DNA from: Schleiferiaceae bacterium
GTDB taxonomy: Bacteria; Bacteroidota; Bacteroidia; Flavobacteriales; Schleiferiaceae
Reading direction: 5' to 3'
Assembly (NCBI GenBank): GCA_018401735.1
Contig: JAGYKI010000010.1
Location: forward strand, 1 to 64,000
Length of the DNA: 64,000 nt
The translations under genes were made by a program, and so were the position numbers. Shown piece by piece: positions 18,923-27,855 of the stretch (within the stretch, counting starts at the first letter, position 1; each line of letters opens with the position of its first letter). The notes under the pieces are model-generated. The model saw only the letters and a program-made list of their open reading frames with translations. It was not told the DNA's origin and made no database searches.

Positions 18923-20417
18923 TTAGTGATTCTTTTGAGGATGAACATTAAACCGTCATCACCTAGAGATATGGCTATGTGACGTTTGGTAAATCGTTAT
19001 ATCATTAATATTCTTATCGCTTAAATTTATGGTTCCACCTCCTACGGTAAATACACTAGAAGGTAAAGTTAATTCCCCTACTAAATCATGAGTATTAACC
19101 AAAGGCCTTATCGGCGGCATACTCTCCCATGGCAATTACTTTTAAGCGTGTTTGCCCGCGCCATTATCACCATATCACCCAGTAAAGAACGCCTAAAGCA
19201 GGATCAAAGCTAATCGCCGAGAAATTACCCATTTGTATCGCTCTATCATTAAACTTGAATAGTGGAGTAGCGCCCGGTATTATTTTGTCCACCTCTGGCT
19301 TTGTGAATATATCCATTTCCGCCATTGGGCACACAATAATTAATTATTGCCGATCAATTTCTGAATCCGTTGGGAACACCAGCTCCTAGTTACTTTGAGC
19401 AATAACCAAATGTCCTTTACTGTAATCTGCGGGCGCAATATCATTATTCAAATCTCTATGCCAAGATCCACCATCGAAACGGTGATCTCCATTGCTAGAA
19501 ATTATGCCAAGGTTGTTTAAGGTAGCCCAAAATATTGATACTTTTTGATAAATATATTGGTTAATGGCGCTAAAACCGCATTGCGATCTAATACATAAAA
19601 TTCACCACCCAGGCACTAACTGTTCTCAGGTCTACTTCGATATCTATTGCGTCAGATTTCACGCATCATAGGCTACCACATTTCGTAACGAACGGTCGAC
19701 CCTGAAAAACGCCACCTGCACCATTGGAGCCACCTCTACCATCACCAGTAGTAACAAAATATTGGGCACCTAAAGCTACGATACCAGTTCCAGCCACGCA
19801 ATTAATGGTAATTCCATAGGGGGCCTTCCAAAACTCATCACGTTAATATAATCATAGTCGATTCTGGCTACAGCTGGCACCTTTATGTCCTGCTAAGGTG
19901 TACTGTGAGTCATCCGGTATTACGCTGTCCAGTAACCATCACTTCAATGTTTCCCTGTTTCGTTATTGCGATAGGCCGATAAGCCATATAAATCATGCTG
20001 TTCAAATCCACTCTATCCTTAAGCTCATATTGACCGATACCATAAACGGTAGGCGGATAAAGATCCTTTCACTGTACCTGTGCCATGCGGATTATAGCAC
20101 CGTAATCGTTGGTATACAAGCCACAAAAATCGCCATCATCTGCAGAAAAACCACGCGCTCGCTGCTAAGAGTAACTCCACCAATTTCCGGGTTGCATATC
20201 CTCTAAAGAGTATAGTTCAACTGAGAACCCGTTTTACCGCTTAAATTAGTGCTCTCCATCATTGGGTAAAATCTCTTTCTAGTGAGATCTTCAAAGTGCT
20301 GTAGTCCACCTTCCACTGAACTTAAAGTGCTTCCTTGAAGGTAATCACAGCCACAGCATTTTCGGTTACAGGAAGCCATAATGCGAAACCTACTATTACT
20401 GCGAATATCCTTTTCAT
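18923..20417 (-). pseudogene. Decayed paralogous lipoprotein gene
   Basis: Remnant of a lipoprotein gene of the local family, closest to member C (20647-22239). Both ends are recognisable: the 3' end (18923-18990) carries the same stop context and the DNA for the GEDGLMFIQKNH-like end of member C, and the 5' end (20417) starts MKRIFAVIVGFA. The lipobox ASCNRK is present but one base out of frame. The DNA for the DYINDEFW region, the DRVDF region and the terminator can all be aligned to member C with many small insertions and deletions, so no long frame survives. A 102-codon plus-strand frame inside it (19898-20206) is an accident of the decay. Confidence 0.88.
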
Positions 20418-20595
20418 ACTATAAAAATTGAATAAACCTTTTAATCATTTGAATTGCGCCAATCATTCTTTAATGACTAGAATCTACAATCAAGGCTAAA
20501 TAAAGCTGAAAGTCTATTTTCTCCAATTAATTCTAGTTCAAAGAGTCGAATAAATTCGCTGAAAGGAAAAACACTAACTAAAACGAAATTTTAAA

Positions 20596-20621
20596 CAAAA
20601 AAAAGGCTCCCCAAGGGAGCC
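20596..20621 (-). terminator. Terminator after lipoprotein member C
   Basis: GGCTCCC CAA GGGAGCC (20605-20621): perfect 7-base stem, next to a run of A (20596-20604) that forms the minus-strand U-tract. Confidence 0.85.
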
Positions 20622-20646
20622 TTCTATAACTATTAAAAACTAAATC

Positions 20647-22239
20647 TTAGTGATTCTTTTGAATGAACATAAGTCCATCTTCACCTAAAGATACAGCTAT
20701 GTGACGTGCTTGATAAACAGTGATATCATTTACTGCCTTAGTTCCAAGGTTCACAGTAATCGCACCACCATTATTATCGAAAGTATTAACACTAGTTGGT
20801 AAAGCAAGTTTTCCTACTAAATCGTTAGTACTAACGAATGGCTTAGGATCTCCCATCGGATCTAGATCACCAGAGAACTCACCCATTGCGATTACGGAGA
20901 TACCAGCATCACCAGGAGCATCTTCACCACCACCACAATAAAGAACACCTAAAGCAGGGTCGAATGTAATAGCTGAAAATTTACCTTTTGCAAAAGAACG
21001 GTCAATTAAAGATGGGCCATTAACAGTAATACCATTAACGTCTTGTCCACCTCTAGCTTTGTATACATAACCTGTACCATTACCATTAGTTCCGTAAGCA
21101 ATTAATAGTGAATCCTGATTTAAACCATTAAATACACCATTGAAACGCTTGTTTTGCGCAACTACTAAATGGCCTTTACTTTGATTGTAAGGAGCAATAT
21201 CGTTGTCCATGTCACGTACCCAAATATCAGTACCTGGATCAGGAGTTGTAAATGTAGGATCATTCACATAAGTTGCAGGAATATATCTGTGGTCACCATT
21301 TTGAGCGATGATACCATTATACACTAATGAACCAACATTTCCGAAATTTTGGAAAGCATAATGCTTCACAAATACGTTAGTAGCCATTCCACCCGCGTTA
21401 TTTCTATCTAATACATAGAAATCTCCACCTGTTGCAGTTACTGTACCTGGATTCACTTCAATATCAATTGCATCGGTAATATTATTATCTAAAGCGATAA
21501 CATTACGCAAAGCGCGATCCACTTGGAAAAGACCACCTTGGGCAGTTCCGCCACCGATACCATCGCCAGTAGTTACAAAGTAATTTGCACCTAAAGCTAC
21601 GATACCTGTTCCCGCTACACCAGTTAAAGGAAGTTCATTTAAAGAACCTTCCCAAAACTCATCGTTAATGTAATCATAATCCATACGAGCAACAACTGCT
21701 CCTACGTGACCATTTAATACATAACCTGAAGTGGCTGGGTCTCTTTGACCTGTAATTAATACCTCAATATTGCCAGTGGCACTATTGCGGTAAGCCGATA
21801 AAGCATAAAGATCATGTTGCTCGAAGTCGACTCTATCCATTAGCTCATACTGGCCAATTCCGCTTAAACGGTAAGCACATAAAGAACCTGCAATTGTTCC
21901 AACGTTAGCGTTTAATTGACCGAAGTCATTAGTATGCCAAGCAACAAAAATCATATCGTCTACTTGGAAAACTGCGCTAGCAGCTAGATCAGTACCACCG
22001 TACTCTACGGGGTTAGCGTAACCTCTGAAAGTGTAGTTAAGCTGCTCGCTTGATTTACCACTTAGATTGGTCGAAGAGTTCATTGGAGTAAAATCTTTCT
22101 CCAATTGTGACTTTTCGTAGTGAATTAGACCTGCCTCAGCTGGCTCAATATTCACCCCTTGATTTAGAGTTTCGTTAGAGTCGCGATTACACGAAGCTAA
22201 AAAGGAAACACCTAATAAAACAACTAATACTTTTTTCAT
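20647..22239 (-). CDS. Paralogous lipoprotein family, member C
   Basis: 530 residues, predicted lipoprotein of unknown function. Signal peptide MKKVLVVLLGVSFLAS with lipobox cysteine in LASCNRD. The family motifs are clear: LNYTFRGYANPVEYG, FVAWHTND, GQRDPATSGYVLNGHVGAVVA, DYDYINDEFWE, LPLTGVAGTGIV, VTTGDGIGGG, VLDRNNAG, and a closing DITVYQARHIAVSLGEDG. It carries an extra loop near residues 320-350 (TPDPGTDIWVRDMDNDIAPY) that member D lacks in this form. It follows member D with 27 bases between them and has its own terminator, so C and D are probably one operon. Surface or outer-membrane location is an inference from the lipobox. Confidence 0.87.
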   Translation of the reverse strand: MKKVLVVLLGVSFLASCNRDSNETLNQGVNIEPAEAGLIHYEKSQLEKDFTPMNSSTNLSGKSSEQLNYTFRGYANPVEYGGTDLAASAVFQVDDMIFVAWHTNDFGQLNANVGTIAGSLCAYRLSGIGQYELMDRVDFEQHDLYALSAYRNSATGNIEVLITGQRDPATSGYVLNGHVGAVVARMDYDYINDEFWEGSLNELPLTGVAGTGIVALGANYFVTTGDGIGGGTAQGGLFQVDRALRNVIALDNNITDAIDIEVNPGTVTATGGDFYVLDRNNAGGMATNVFVKHYAFQNFGNVGSLVYNGIIAQNGDHRYIPATYVNDPTFTTPDPGTDIWVRDMDNDIAPYNQSKGHLVVAQNKRFNGVFNGLNQDSLLIAYGTNGNGTGYVYKARGGQDVNGITVNGPSLIDRSFAKGKFSAITFDPALGVLYCGGGEDAPGDAGISVIAMGEFSGDLDPMGDPKPFVSTNDLVGKLALPTSVNTFDNNGGAITVNLGTKAVNDITVYQARHIAVSLGEDGLMFIQKNH

Positions 22240-22266
22240 ATTACTTCTGTAATTTGATAGCTATTA

Positions 22267-23802
22267 TTAAAACTTATCTCTCTGGATAAAGTAAACACCT
22301 TGGCTACCTGCAGCAACTGCGATATTTCTACTTCCGTAAATAGTAATTTCCTTTACATCGTTGATGGTTGGGGTCATTTGAGAACCATTAGAAAGAGTTT
22401 TAACTCCAATCGCTGGATCAGCAAACTCACCGACTACATCGTAAGTATCAATTAATGGAGACTGACCAGCAAATCTATCTAAAGCAATAACTTTAACCGC
22501 TTTACCATTTGGATCTCCACCCATGGCTACATATAATACGTCTAAAGCTGAATCATACTCAGTTGAAATAGCGTTACCAATGTTAGGAACTTCAGTGCGA
22601 GCCCAAACATTATTAAAGTTACAAACACTTCCTACACCCGTACTAGTGCTATGAATAGTAACAAATAGTCTTTCAGGACTAAAGTTAATTCTATTAGGAA
22701 CAGGCATTAAAACAGGATCACGGAAGGGGTCATCAGGACTAGTTGCCACGGTAAGATCTGCACGCTCTAAGTTGTTAGCACCGCCATTAATAGGGTAGAA
22801 TTGCGGAGCACTTAAAGTAAAGTTAGTAGCTGAAATTCCTGGAATCCAAGAAACAAACTGATTGCGTAATTCAAATTGACCTGTGTTCGAGCCAATAACG
22901 AATAATTGATCGGTATTTTCTAAACCAGGTAATTTTTCATTGTTGTCGATCGCAATTGCTCTGCCGCTATGAGCAAAAGTCAATGATTCGCCTTTGTTGA
23001 TGTTAATTAAGTTGCGATCAAGCTCGTAAACTCCTCCGTTGCCTTGACCGAAAGCATCTCCGGTAATAACATAAAATCTTCTTGCTGCGCCAACGATGTC
23101 GTTAGCTGATCTTCCTGGTAATGGAATTTCACGGAAAGAACCTTCCCAAAATTCATCATTGATATAATCATAATCGATTCTAGTAACAACTGCACCATCA
23201 TGACCTGATAATAAGTAACCTGAAGTAGCGGTAGATCTTTGACCAGCCATCATAATTTCGTAGTTACCAGAACCAGCATTTACGTCTCCGTAAACCTCAT
23301 GGTAGTCTGCATCAAAAAAGTCTACACGATCTTTAAATTCATATTGACCAATACCTACTTGTTTGTAAGCAGTAATTGAACCACCTACTTTAGGACCTGA
23401 TCCATTTACGTTATACGAATCTGCATTTTGCCCAGCAACCTCAGCGGCATGCCAAACTACAAAAACCATATCGTTAACTGTCCAAGCAGCAGAAGCGCTA
23501 AGATCCATTACTGCGGCAGCTCCAACTAAGTTTTCTGTTCCGGGGATTCCAGAGGCAGTTAAGTTTAATTGAACCGGCTCAGCCCAACCACGGTAAGTAT
23601 AGTTTGCTTGCACACCAGCAGCCTTACCTGAAAACCCAAATGACTGTGCCATTGGAGTAATCATGCCTTGCAATTCTGATGCTTCGTAATTCTTTACAAA
23701 GAGATTACCCGAATTTCCACCCTGGGCAGAAGTTAAGGCTTCTTCTCTGTTACAGCTCGCCAGAACGGCTGCTGCTGCTAAAAAAAGTGTGATTTTTTTC
23801 AT
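22267..23802 (-). CDS. Paralogous lipoprotein family, member D
   Basis: 511 residues, predicted lipoprotein. Signal peptide MKKITLFLAAAAVLAS with lipobox cysteine in LASCNREEA. Family motifs: YTYRGWAEPVQL, FVVWHAAE, GGSITAYKQVGIGQYEFKD, GQRSTATSGYLLSGHDGAVV, DYDYINDEFWE, LPGRSANDIV, FYVITGDAFG, DVVGEFADPAIG, ITIYGSRNIAVAAG and GVYFIQRD. The frame is open to 23838, but the ATG at 23802 gives the signal peptide. It is the first gene of the array and is divergent from an ECF sigma factor gene across a 220-base A/T-rich spacer, so the sigma factor might control it (inference). Confidence 0.87.
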   Translation of the reverse strand: MKKITLFLAAAAVLASCNREEALTSAQGGNSGNLFVKNYEASELQGMITPMAQSFGFSGKAAGVQANYTYRGWAEPVQLNLTASGIPGTENLVGAAAVMDLSASAAWTVNDMVFVVWHAAEVAGQNADSYNVNGSGPKVGGSITAYKQVGIGQYEFKDRVDFFDADYHEVYGDVNAGSGNYEIMMAGQRSTATSGYLLSGHDGAVVTRIDYDYINDEFWEGSFREIPLPGRSANDIVGAARRFYVITGDAFGQGNGGVYELDRNLININKGESLTFAHSGRAIAIDNNEKLPGLENTDQLFVIGSNTGQFELRNQFVSWIPGISATNFTLSAPQFYPINGGANNLERADLTVATSPDDPFRDPVLMPVPNRINFSPERLFVTIHSTSTGVGSVCNFNNVWARTEVPNIGNAISTEYDSALDVLYVAMGGDPNGKAVKVIALDRFAGQSPLIDTYDVVGEFADPAIGVKTLSNGSQMTPTINDVKEITIYGSRNIAVAAGSQGVYFIQRDKF

Positions 23803-24022
23803 TGTCTGTTTAATTATGGGTAATAGTATAATATGCAAATGTATGAAAAAATCTTATAATAAATAATTTGTTTAAAAATATTTTATTCTGCTATTCAGTA
23901 ACTTAGACAATCAATATATACGATAGACTATCACAAAATACGACAAAAGGTCCTAATTATTCGATATGTATTAAACCATTATCACTTTTTGGTCTCCAAG
24001 GGAAATAGATTAGTTTCGATTA

Positions 24023-24547
24023 ATGGTAGAGCCTCAAGTTTGGAAAGAATGGTTGCAACAAAAGAGCTTTGAGCTTTTGTTTAATGCCTTGGTAGATCAA
24101 TATACCGAGCCCTTATATTGGCAAGCTAGAAAATTGGTAGCACGCCACGACCTTGCTGATGATGTTTTGCAAGACTCCTTTATTAGCGCTTGGAAAGCTT
24201 TACCAAAGTTTAAAGGGGAATCTAACTTCTATACTTGGCTTTTCAGGATCGTTTGCAACCAGAGTTTTGCTAGTCTTAAAAAAGAAAAGCGTTATACCGA
24301 AATCGAAGGTAACTCCCTAGCCGCTTTAAACGATGATCCATTTTTTAATGGCGATAAGGCTTTAGCCGATTTACATAAGGCCATTGCTGCTTTACCAGTA
24401 AAGCAGCAAATAGTTTTTAAGCTCCGCTATTTCGAGGAAATGCCTTACCATGAAATCAGTAAGGTTCTTGAAACTTCAGAGGGCGCTTTAAAGGCCTCAT
24501 ACCATCATGCCAAAGAAAAAATAAAAAAAAGCTTCCAACTCGATTAA
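24023..24547 (+). CDS. RNA polymerase ECF sigma factor
   Basis: 174 residues. Region 2 is seen in HDLADDVLQDSFISAWKALPKFKGESNFYTWLFRI, interrupted here only for length, with the DDVLQD core-binding helix and the FYTWLFRI -10 helix. Region 4 is LPVKQQIVFKLRYFEEMPYHEISKVLETSEGALKASYHHA with a helix-turn-helix. This is a typical extracytoplasmic-function sigma factor of Bacteroidota. Two downstream genes (a single-span acidic protein and a Spy-like periplasmic protein) look like its anti-sigma and sensor partners. A TAGTTTCG sequence lies 5 bases before the ATG, so the transcript may be leaderless or the start slightly different. Confidence 0.92.
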   Translation: MVEPQVWKEWLQQKSFELLFNALVDQYTEPLYWQARKLVARHDLADDVLQDSFISAWKALPKFKGESNFYTWLFRIVCNQSFASLKKEKRYTEIEGNSLAALNDDPFFNGDKALADLHKAIAALPVKQQIVFKLRYFEEMPYHEISKVLETSEGALKASYHHAKEKIKKSFQLD

Positions 24548-24581
24548 ACTATTATGTACTTCTAATGTCTAAGTTTTCGTT

Positions 24582-24962
24582 ATGAATAATCCTGAATACA
24601 ATATCCCCGAAGACTATTTTTCGAAAAAGAAAATAGCCTTAAAACAAATCCCCCACCGAAAAAGCAAGGTGATTAATATACCGCGTTGGCAAAATAGCTT
24701 AGCTATCGCGGCAAGCCTAAGCCTTTTAATTGTAGCCGGAATTTACTACTTCAATTATACTAATCCCAGGGAAGCTACCTTAAACATGGTCAGTGAAGCA
24801 GCCTTGGATAATTTTATTAGCGATAGCCCCTACGCTGCTTACCCGGAAACCTTTCTTTGGGAAGAAGAAGGCATAGATTTAAGTGACTTGGATTCTGAAC
24901 AGCTTTTTGATGAAGAGCAATTAGACAACTACATTAATCAGTATACCCATGAATTTTTATAA
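24582..24962 (+). CDS. Single-span membrane protein, possible anti-sigma factor
   Basis: 126 residues of no recognised family. A basic N-terminal cytoplasmic part (MNNPEYNIPEDYFSKKK) is followed by one membrane helix (about 40-57, SLAIAASLSLLIVAGIYYF) and a very acidic C-terminal part of about 65 residues (LWEEEGIDLSDLDSEQLFDEEQLDNY). Placement directly after an ECF sigma gene, the single span and the short cytoplasmic N-terminus fit an anti-sigma factor, though the N-terminal domain is short for a known zinc anti-sigma domain and has no HxxxCxxC. It stops two bases before the next gene. Confidence 0.75.
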   Translation: MNNPEYNIPEDYFSKKKIALKQIPHRKSKVINIPRWQNSLAIAASLSLLIVAGIYYFNYTNPREATLNMVSEAALDNFISDSPYAAYPETFLWEEEGIDLSDLDSEQLFDEEQLDNYINQYTHEFL

Positions 24963-24964
24963 TA

Positions 24965-25426
24965 ATGACTAAACAAATTGCTATTTTACTATTAATAGGC
25001 TCATCGTTTTTTATTCATGCCCAAAGACATGAGCGAGATTTCCAAAAAATTGAATCTTATAAAATTCAATACCTCACCGAGAAATTAGACCTCAGTCCGG
25101 AAATGGCCCAAAATTTTTGGCCAGTTTATAATCAGTATCAAAAAGAAATGCGAGCCATCTTAAAAGGTCGTCTAGAATTTCCTCCCAGAGAAAGAGAGGA
25201 AAGAGAAAAAAATGACTTTGAGAAAATGAGTGATGCTGAGTTGGAGAAAATGATTTTAGGCCAGCTTATGGATCAGAAAAAACTCTCCGAACTTAAGATT
25301 CAATACTTTGAAAAATTTAAGGCATGCCTTGGTACCCGTGGGGCTGCCAAGTATTATAAAGCCGAATTAGACTTTCACCGTCGCCTGATGCGCGAGCTTG
25401 GAAAAAGAAGAAAAAAGACCCCTTAA
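24965..25426 (+). CDS. Spy/CpxP-like periplasmic protein
   Basis: 153 residues. Signal peptide (IAILLLIGSSFFIHAQ) followed by an all-helical, highly charged chain: KIQYLTEKLDLSPEMAQNFWPVYNQYQKEM, split by a loop, then EKMSDAELEKMILGQLMDQKKLSELKIQYFEKF. The L-DLSPE-A-NFWPVYN pattern is the LTxxQ-like repeat of the Spy/CpxP/zinc-resistance helical hairpin group. Members act as periplasmic chaperones or sensors of envelope stress. It is the third gene of the ECF sigma operon and ends 74 bases before the tRNA-His. Confidence 0.82.
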   Translation: MTKQIAILLLIGSSFFIHAQRHERDFQKIESYKIQYLTEKLDLSPEMAQNFWPVYNQYQKEMRAILKGRLEFPPREREEREKNDFEKMSDAELEKMILGQLMDQKKLSELKIQYFEKFKACLGTRGAAKYYKAELDFHRRLMRELGKRRKKTP

Positions 25427-25499
25427 TTTTTTCAAAAAAATAGAGTGTTTTAATATTCTATTCTTACATTTGCCGACCCAAATTATATGGGGCCTAAAT

Positions 25500-25577
25500 G
25501 GTGGTTGTAGCTCAGTTGGTTAGAGCATCGGTTTGTGGTACCGAGGGTCGCGGGTTCGAGCCCCGTCTTCCACCCCA
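25500..25577 (+). tRNA. tRNA-His (GTG anticodon)
   Basis: Clover-leaf read by eye: D arm GCTC...GAGC, anticodon arm TCGGT TTGTGGT ACCGA with anticodon GTG, T arm GCGGG TTCGAGC CCCGT, and a 3' CCA encoded. G at 25500 can serve as G-1 opposite discriminator C at 25574, the tRNA-His identity mark. The acceptor stem (GTGGTTG with CTTCCAC) has two adjacent U-U oppositions at positions 5 and 6, which is unusual for a tRNA. Confidence 0.93.
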
Positions 25578-25609
25578 AAAGCCTTCCTCCTCAAAAGGAA
25601 GGCTTTTTT
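25578..25609 (+). terminator. Terminator after tRNA-His
   Basis: Stem AAAGCCTTCC / GGAAGGCTTT with a 9-base loop (25578-25606), followed by TTT. Confidence 0.85.
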
Positions 25610-25699
25610 ATTTCTTAGCTCGCAACTCCTCCCTAACCAGCATTTTTTCATAATTTAGGGCTCCCATTTCTCCACCGTACTACTGGACTAAACACCAAC

Positions 25700-26698
25700 A
25701 TGAAAAAGTTAGACATTGTAGATTTTCTTAAAGGTTTCTCGATGTTAACTATCGTACTATACCACTACCTAAATAAGATTGATCTTCCCTCTTACCTTCT
25801 AACTGCCAGTCGTTTTGGCGGTACTGGTGTTCACCTCTTTGTTTTTCTTTCGGGCTTCGGGCTCTATCTTTCGCATCTGCGTAAGCCTATTGCTTATTCA
25901 GCTTTTTTAAAACGGCGACTTTCAAAAATTTATATTCCGTATGTAATAATCGTAATTATTTCCGCTTTAATTGCCCTTTTTGTGCCCATTTACACAAGCT
26001 CACTCTACGCCTTTGGTGGGCATCTTTTATTTTATAAAATGTTTGATGAATCAATTGTTGGTTCATACGGATACCCACTGTGGTTTATCTCCATGATTCT
26101 GCAATTCTACCTTGCCTTCCCCCTAATTCTTTGGTTAAGAAAGGCTTGCAAGGGTAAATCATTTCTAATCGCCAGTTTTTTTATTAGCCTATGCTGGTCG
26201 GCCTTGGTATTTTATTTAGGCAAAGAGTCATTACGTGTGTACAATAGCTTTTTTCTGCAGTACCTGTGGGAGTTTGCACTTGGTTTTACGGTGGCACAGT
26301 GGCTGCAAAAAAGGGACAATCAATTTGAACTTAAAATTCGCCCTTGGCAAACTTTAAGTCTGGGCTTAGTCGCCTGTATCATCTATGCAACTGCAGCCCT
26401 AAAAGGGGGCGACCAAGCCATGCTTTTTAATGATATTCCTGCCTTTTTTGGTTATACCCTTTTAGCCCTTTGGCTTTATCAAGTTAGCAGCGTAAAAATT
26501 ACAAGCTTCTTCCTCTTTACCGGAAACATCTCCTATTCTTTGTACTTACTGCATATCCTTTGCTTATTGATAATTCTGCAGTTTATAGATTATCTGAATA
26601 TCTACCTTCTTCTAGCTACGGCCTTAATCATTAGCTATATCCTAGCCTTTTACTACCAAAAAATTGTAATCCGCATTTATCGCTTGATAGGCATATAA
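25700..26698 (+). CDS. Acyltransferase family 3 membrane protein (OafA-like)
   Basis: 332 residues, predicted integral membrane O-acyltransferase. The N-terminal core DIVDFLKGFSMLTIVLYHYL carries the conserved Tyr-His of the family, followed by GVHLFVFLSGF (the G-VxLFFVLSGF signature) and about ten membrane spans. It should add acetyl or a similar group to a surface sugar in the inner membrane. Two bases separate it from the downstream GT4 glycosyltransferase, so both probably work on one cell-surface glycan. The start has the promoter-distal context after the tRNA-His terminator. Confidence 0.85.
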   Translation: MKKLDIVDFLKGFSMLTIVLYHYLNKIDLPSYLLTASRFGGTGVHLFVFLSGFGLYLSHLRKPIAYSAFLKRRLSKIYIPYVIIVIISALIALFVPIYTSSLYAFGGHLLFYKMFDESIVGSYGYPLWFISMILQFYLAFPLILWLRKACKGKSFLIASFFISLCWSALVFYLGKESLRVYNSFFLQYLWEFALGFTVAQWLQKRDNQFELKIRPWQTLSLGLVACIIYATAALKGGDQAMLFNDIPAFFGYTLLALWLYQVSSVKITSFFLFTGNISYSLYLLHILCLLIILQFIDYLNIYLLLATALIISYILAFYYQKIVIRIYRLIGI

Positions 26699-26700
26699 AC

Positions 26701-27855
26701 GTGAAATCTCCATCTACCACCGTACTTCACCTAGTTTCTTGGTACCCTTCAAAAGTTCATCCTAGTCTAGGGAATTTCGTGGCAGAGCATGTTCTTGCAA
26801 TTCAAACCAAAATACCTGGGGCCGTTTTAGGGGCCTTTGCGGCAGATGCCAACTCTATTGATTATCAGATTGAGAATGGCGTGCCCGTTTGTCGAGTTTA
26901 CTTTATCAAGAAATTTCCTTTTACTAGTTACCTAAACGCGCTTCGAAAGGGTTATGAAGAACTGTTAAGGCACGGTTTCCATTTTGATTTAGCGCATTTA
27001 CATATTGCCTATCCAGCGGGGCTATTACTCTTAAACCTGAAGCTTCCTTATATTATAACCGAACATTTTTCGGCCTATCAAAAAAACCGCAGAAAAGACC
27101 TATCCTTAGCGAATCGTTTGGTAGCGAAACTCATCTTTAATAAAGCTCAGTTTGTAATACCCGTTTCCGATCAACTAGGGCTGTCACTAAAAGACTTTGG
27201 TGTGAAGAGTCCTCAAATAACCATTGGCAATGTGGTTAATACTAATATCTTCCACTATAAAACCAAAGTTGAGTCTCAAAGCTTCAGAGTGCTGCACATC
27301 TCTAGTCTACAGGAGAGCACTAAAAATATTAGCGGGATAGTTTCCGCTTTCGCAGATTTCCATAAAAAATTTCCTTTGTCAACTCTTAGTATTGGTGGTG
27401 ATGGCCCAGCCGATGAATTACGAATGCATATTAAAAATTGCCAAATCCCCAAGGAGGCGTATCGCATTTTACCGGCTTTAAGTAAAGAAGCGGTTGCCCA
27501 AGAAATGCAGGAATCTGATTGCTTTTTACTTTTTAGCCATATCGAAAATCAACCGGTAGTTATTTTAGAGTCCCTTTGTATGGGACGTCCTGTAATTGCT
27601 ACTCGCGTAGGCGGTATTCCGCAATTGCTCGATAAAAGCCGTGGCCTTCTAATCGAGGCGAATAATCGTGCTCATCTTATTGAAGCTTTAAGTGAAATGT
27701 ATCACCATCACCAAAACTATGAGCATAGAAAAATGGCCGCACTTGCCCAAAATGAATTTGGTTATCAGGCCATTGCCGAAAAATTTTTGGCCGTATATTC
27801 TAACGTACTCCGCTTAAATGCATCAGGTCAGAAAGACCTAAATCTTGAGCCTTAA
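26701..27855 (+). CDS. Glycosyltransferase family 4
   Basis: 384 residues, GTG start. GT-B fold: the N domain has LVSWYPSKVHPSLGNFVAEHV (a donor or acceptor loop often seen in Wec/Exo GT4 proteins) and the TEHFSAY segment. The C domain has LSIGGDGPADEL and the catalytic-site pattern ENQPVVILESLCMGRPVIAT, the E-x7-E motif of GT4. It is probably a cell-surface polysaccharide glycosyltransferase; the sugar cannot be read. It starts two bases after the acyltransferase gene. Its 3' end overlaps the convergent bshB1 gene by 56 bases. Confidence 0.87.
   Translation: MKSPSTTVLHLVSWYPSKVHPSLGNFVAEHVLAIQTKIPGAVLGAFAADANSIDYQIENGVPVCRVYFIKKFPFTSYLNALRKGYEELLRHGFHFDLAHLHIAYPAGLLLLNLKLPYIITEHFSAYQKNRRKDLSLANRLVAKLIFNKAQFVIPVSDQLGLSLKDFGVKSPQITIGNVVNTNIFHYKTKVESQSFRVLHISSLQESTKNISGIVSAFADFHKKFPLSTLSIGGDGPADELRMHIKNCQIPKEAYRILPALSKEAVAQEMQESDCFLLFSHIENQPVVILESLCMGRPVIATRVGGIPQLLDKSRGLLIEANNRAHLIEALSEMYHHHQNYEHRKMAALAQNEFGYQAIAEKFLAVYSNVLRLNASGQKDLNLEP

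Noticed and set aside
19898..20206. 102-codon plus-strand frame
   Set aside because: Lies antisense within the decayed lipoprotein copy; no coding evidence.
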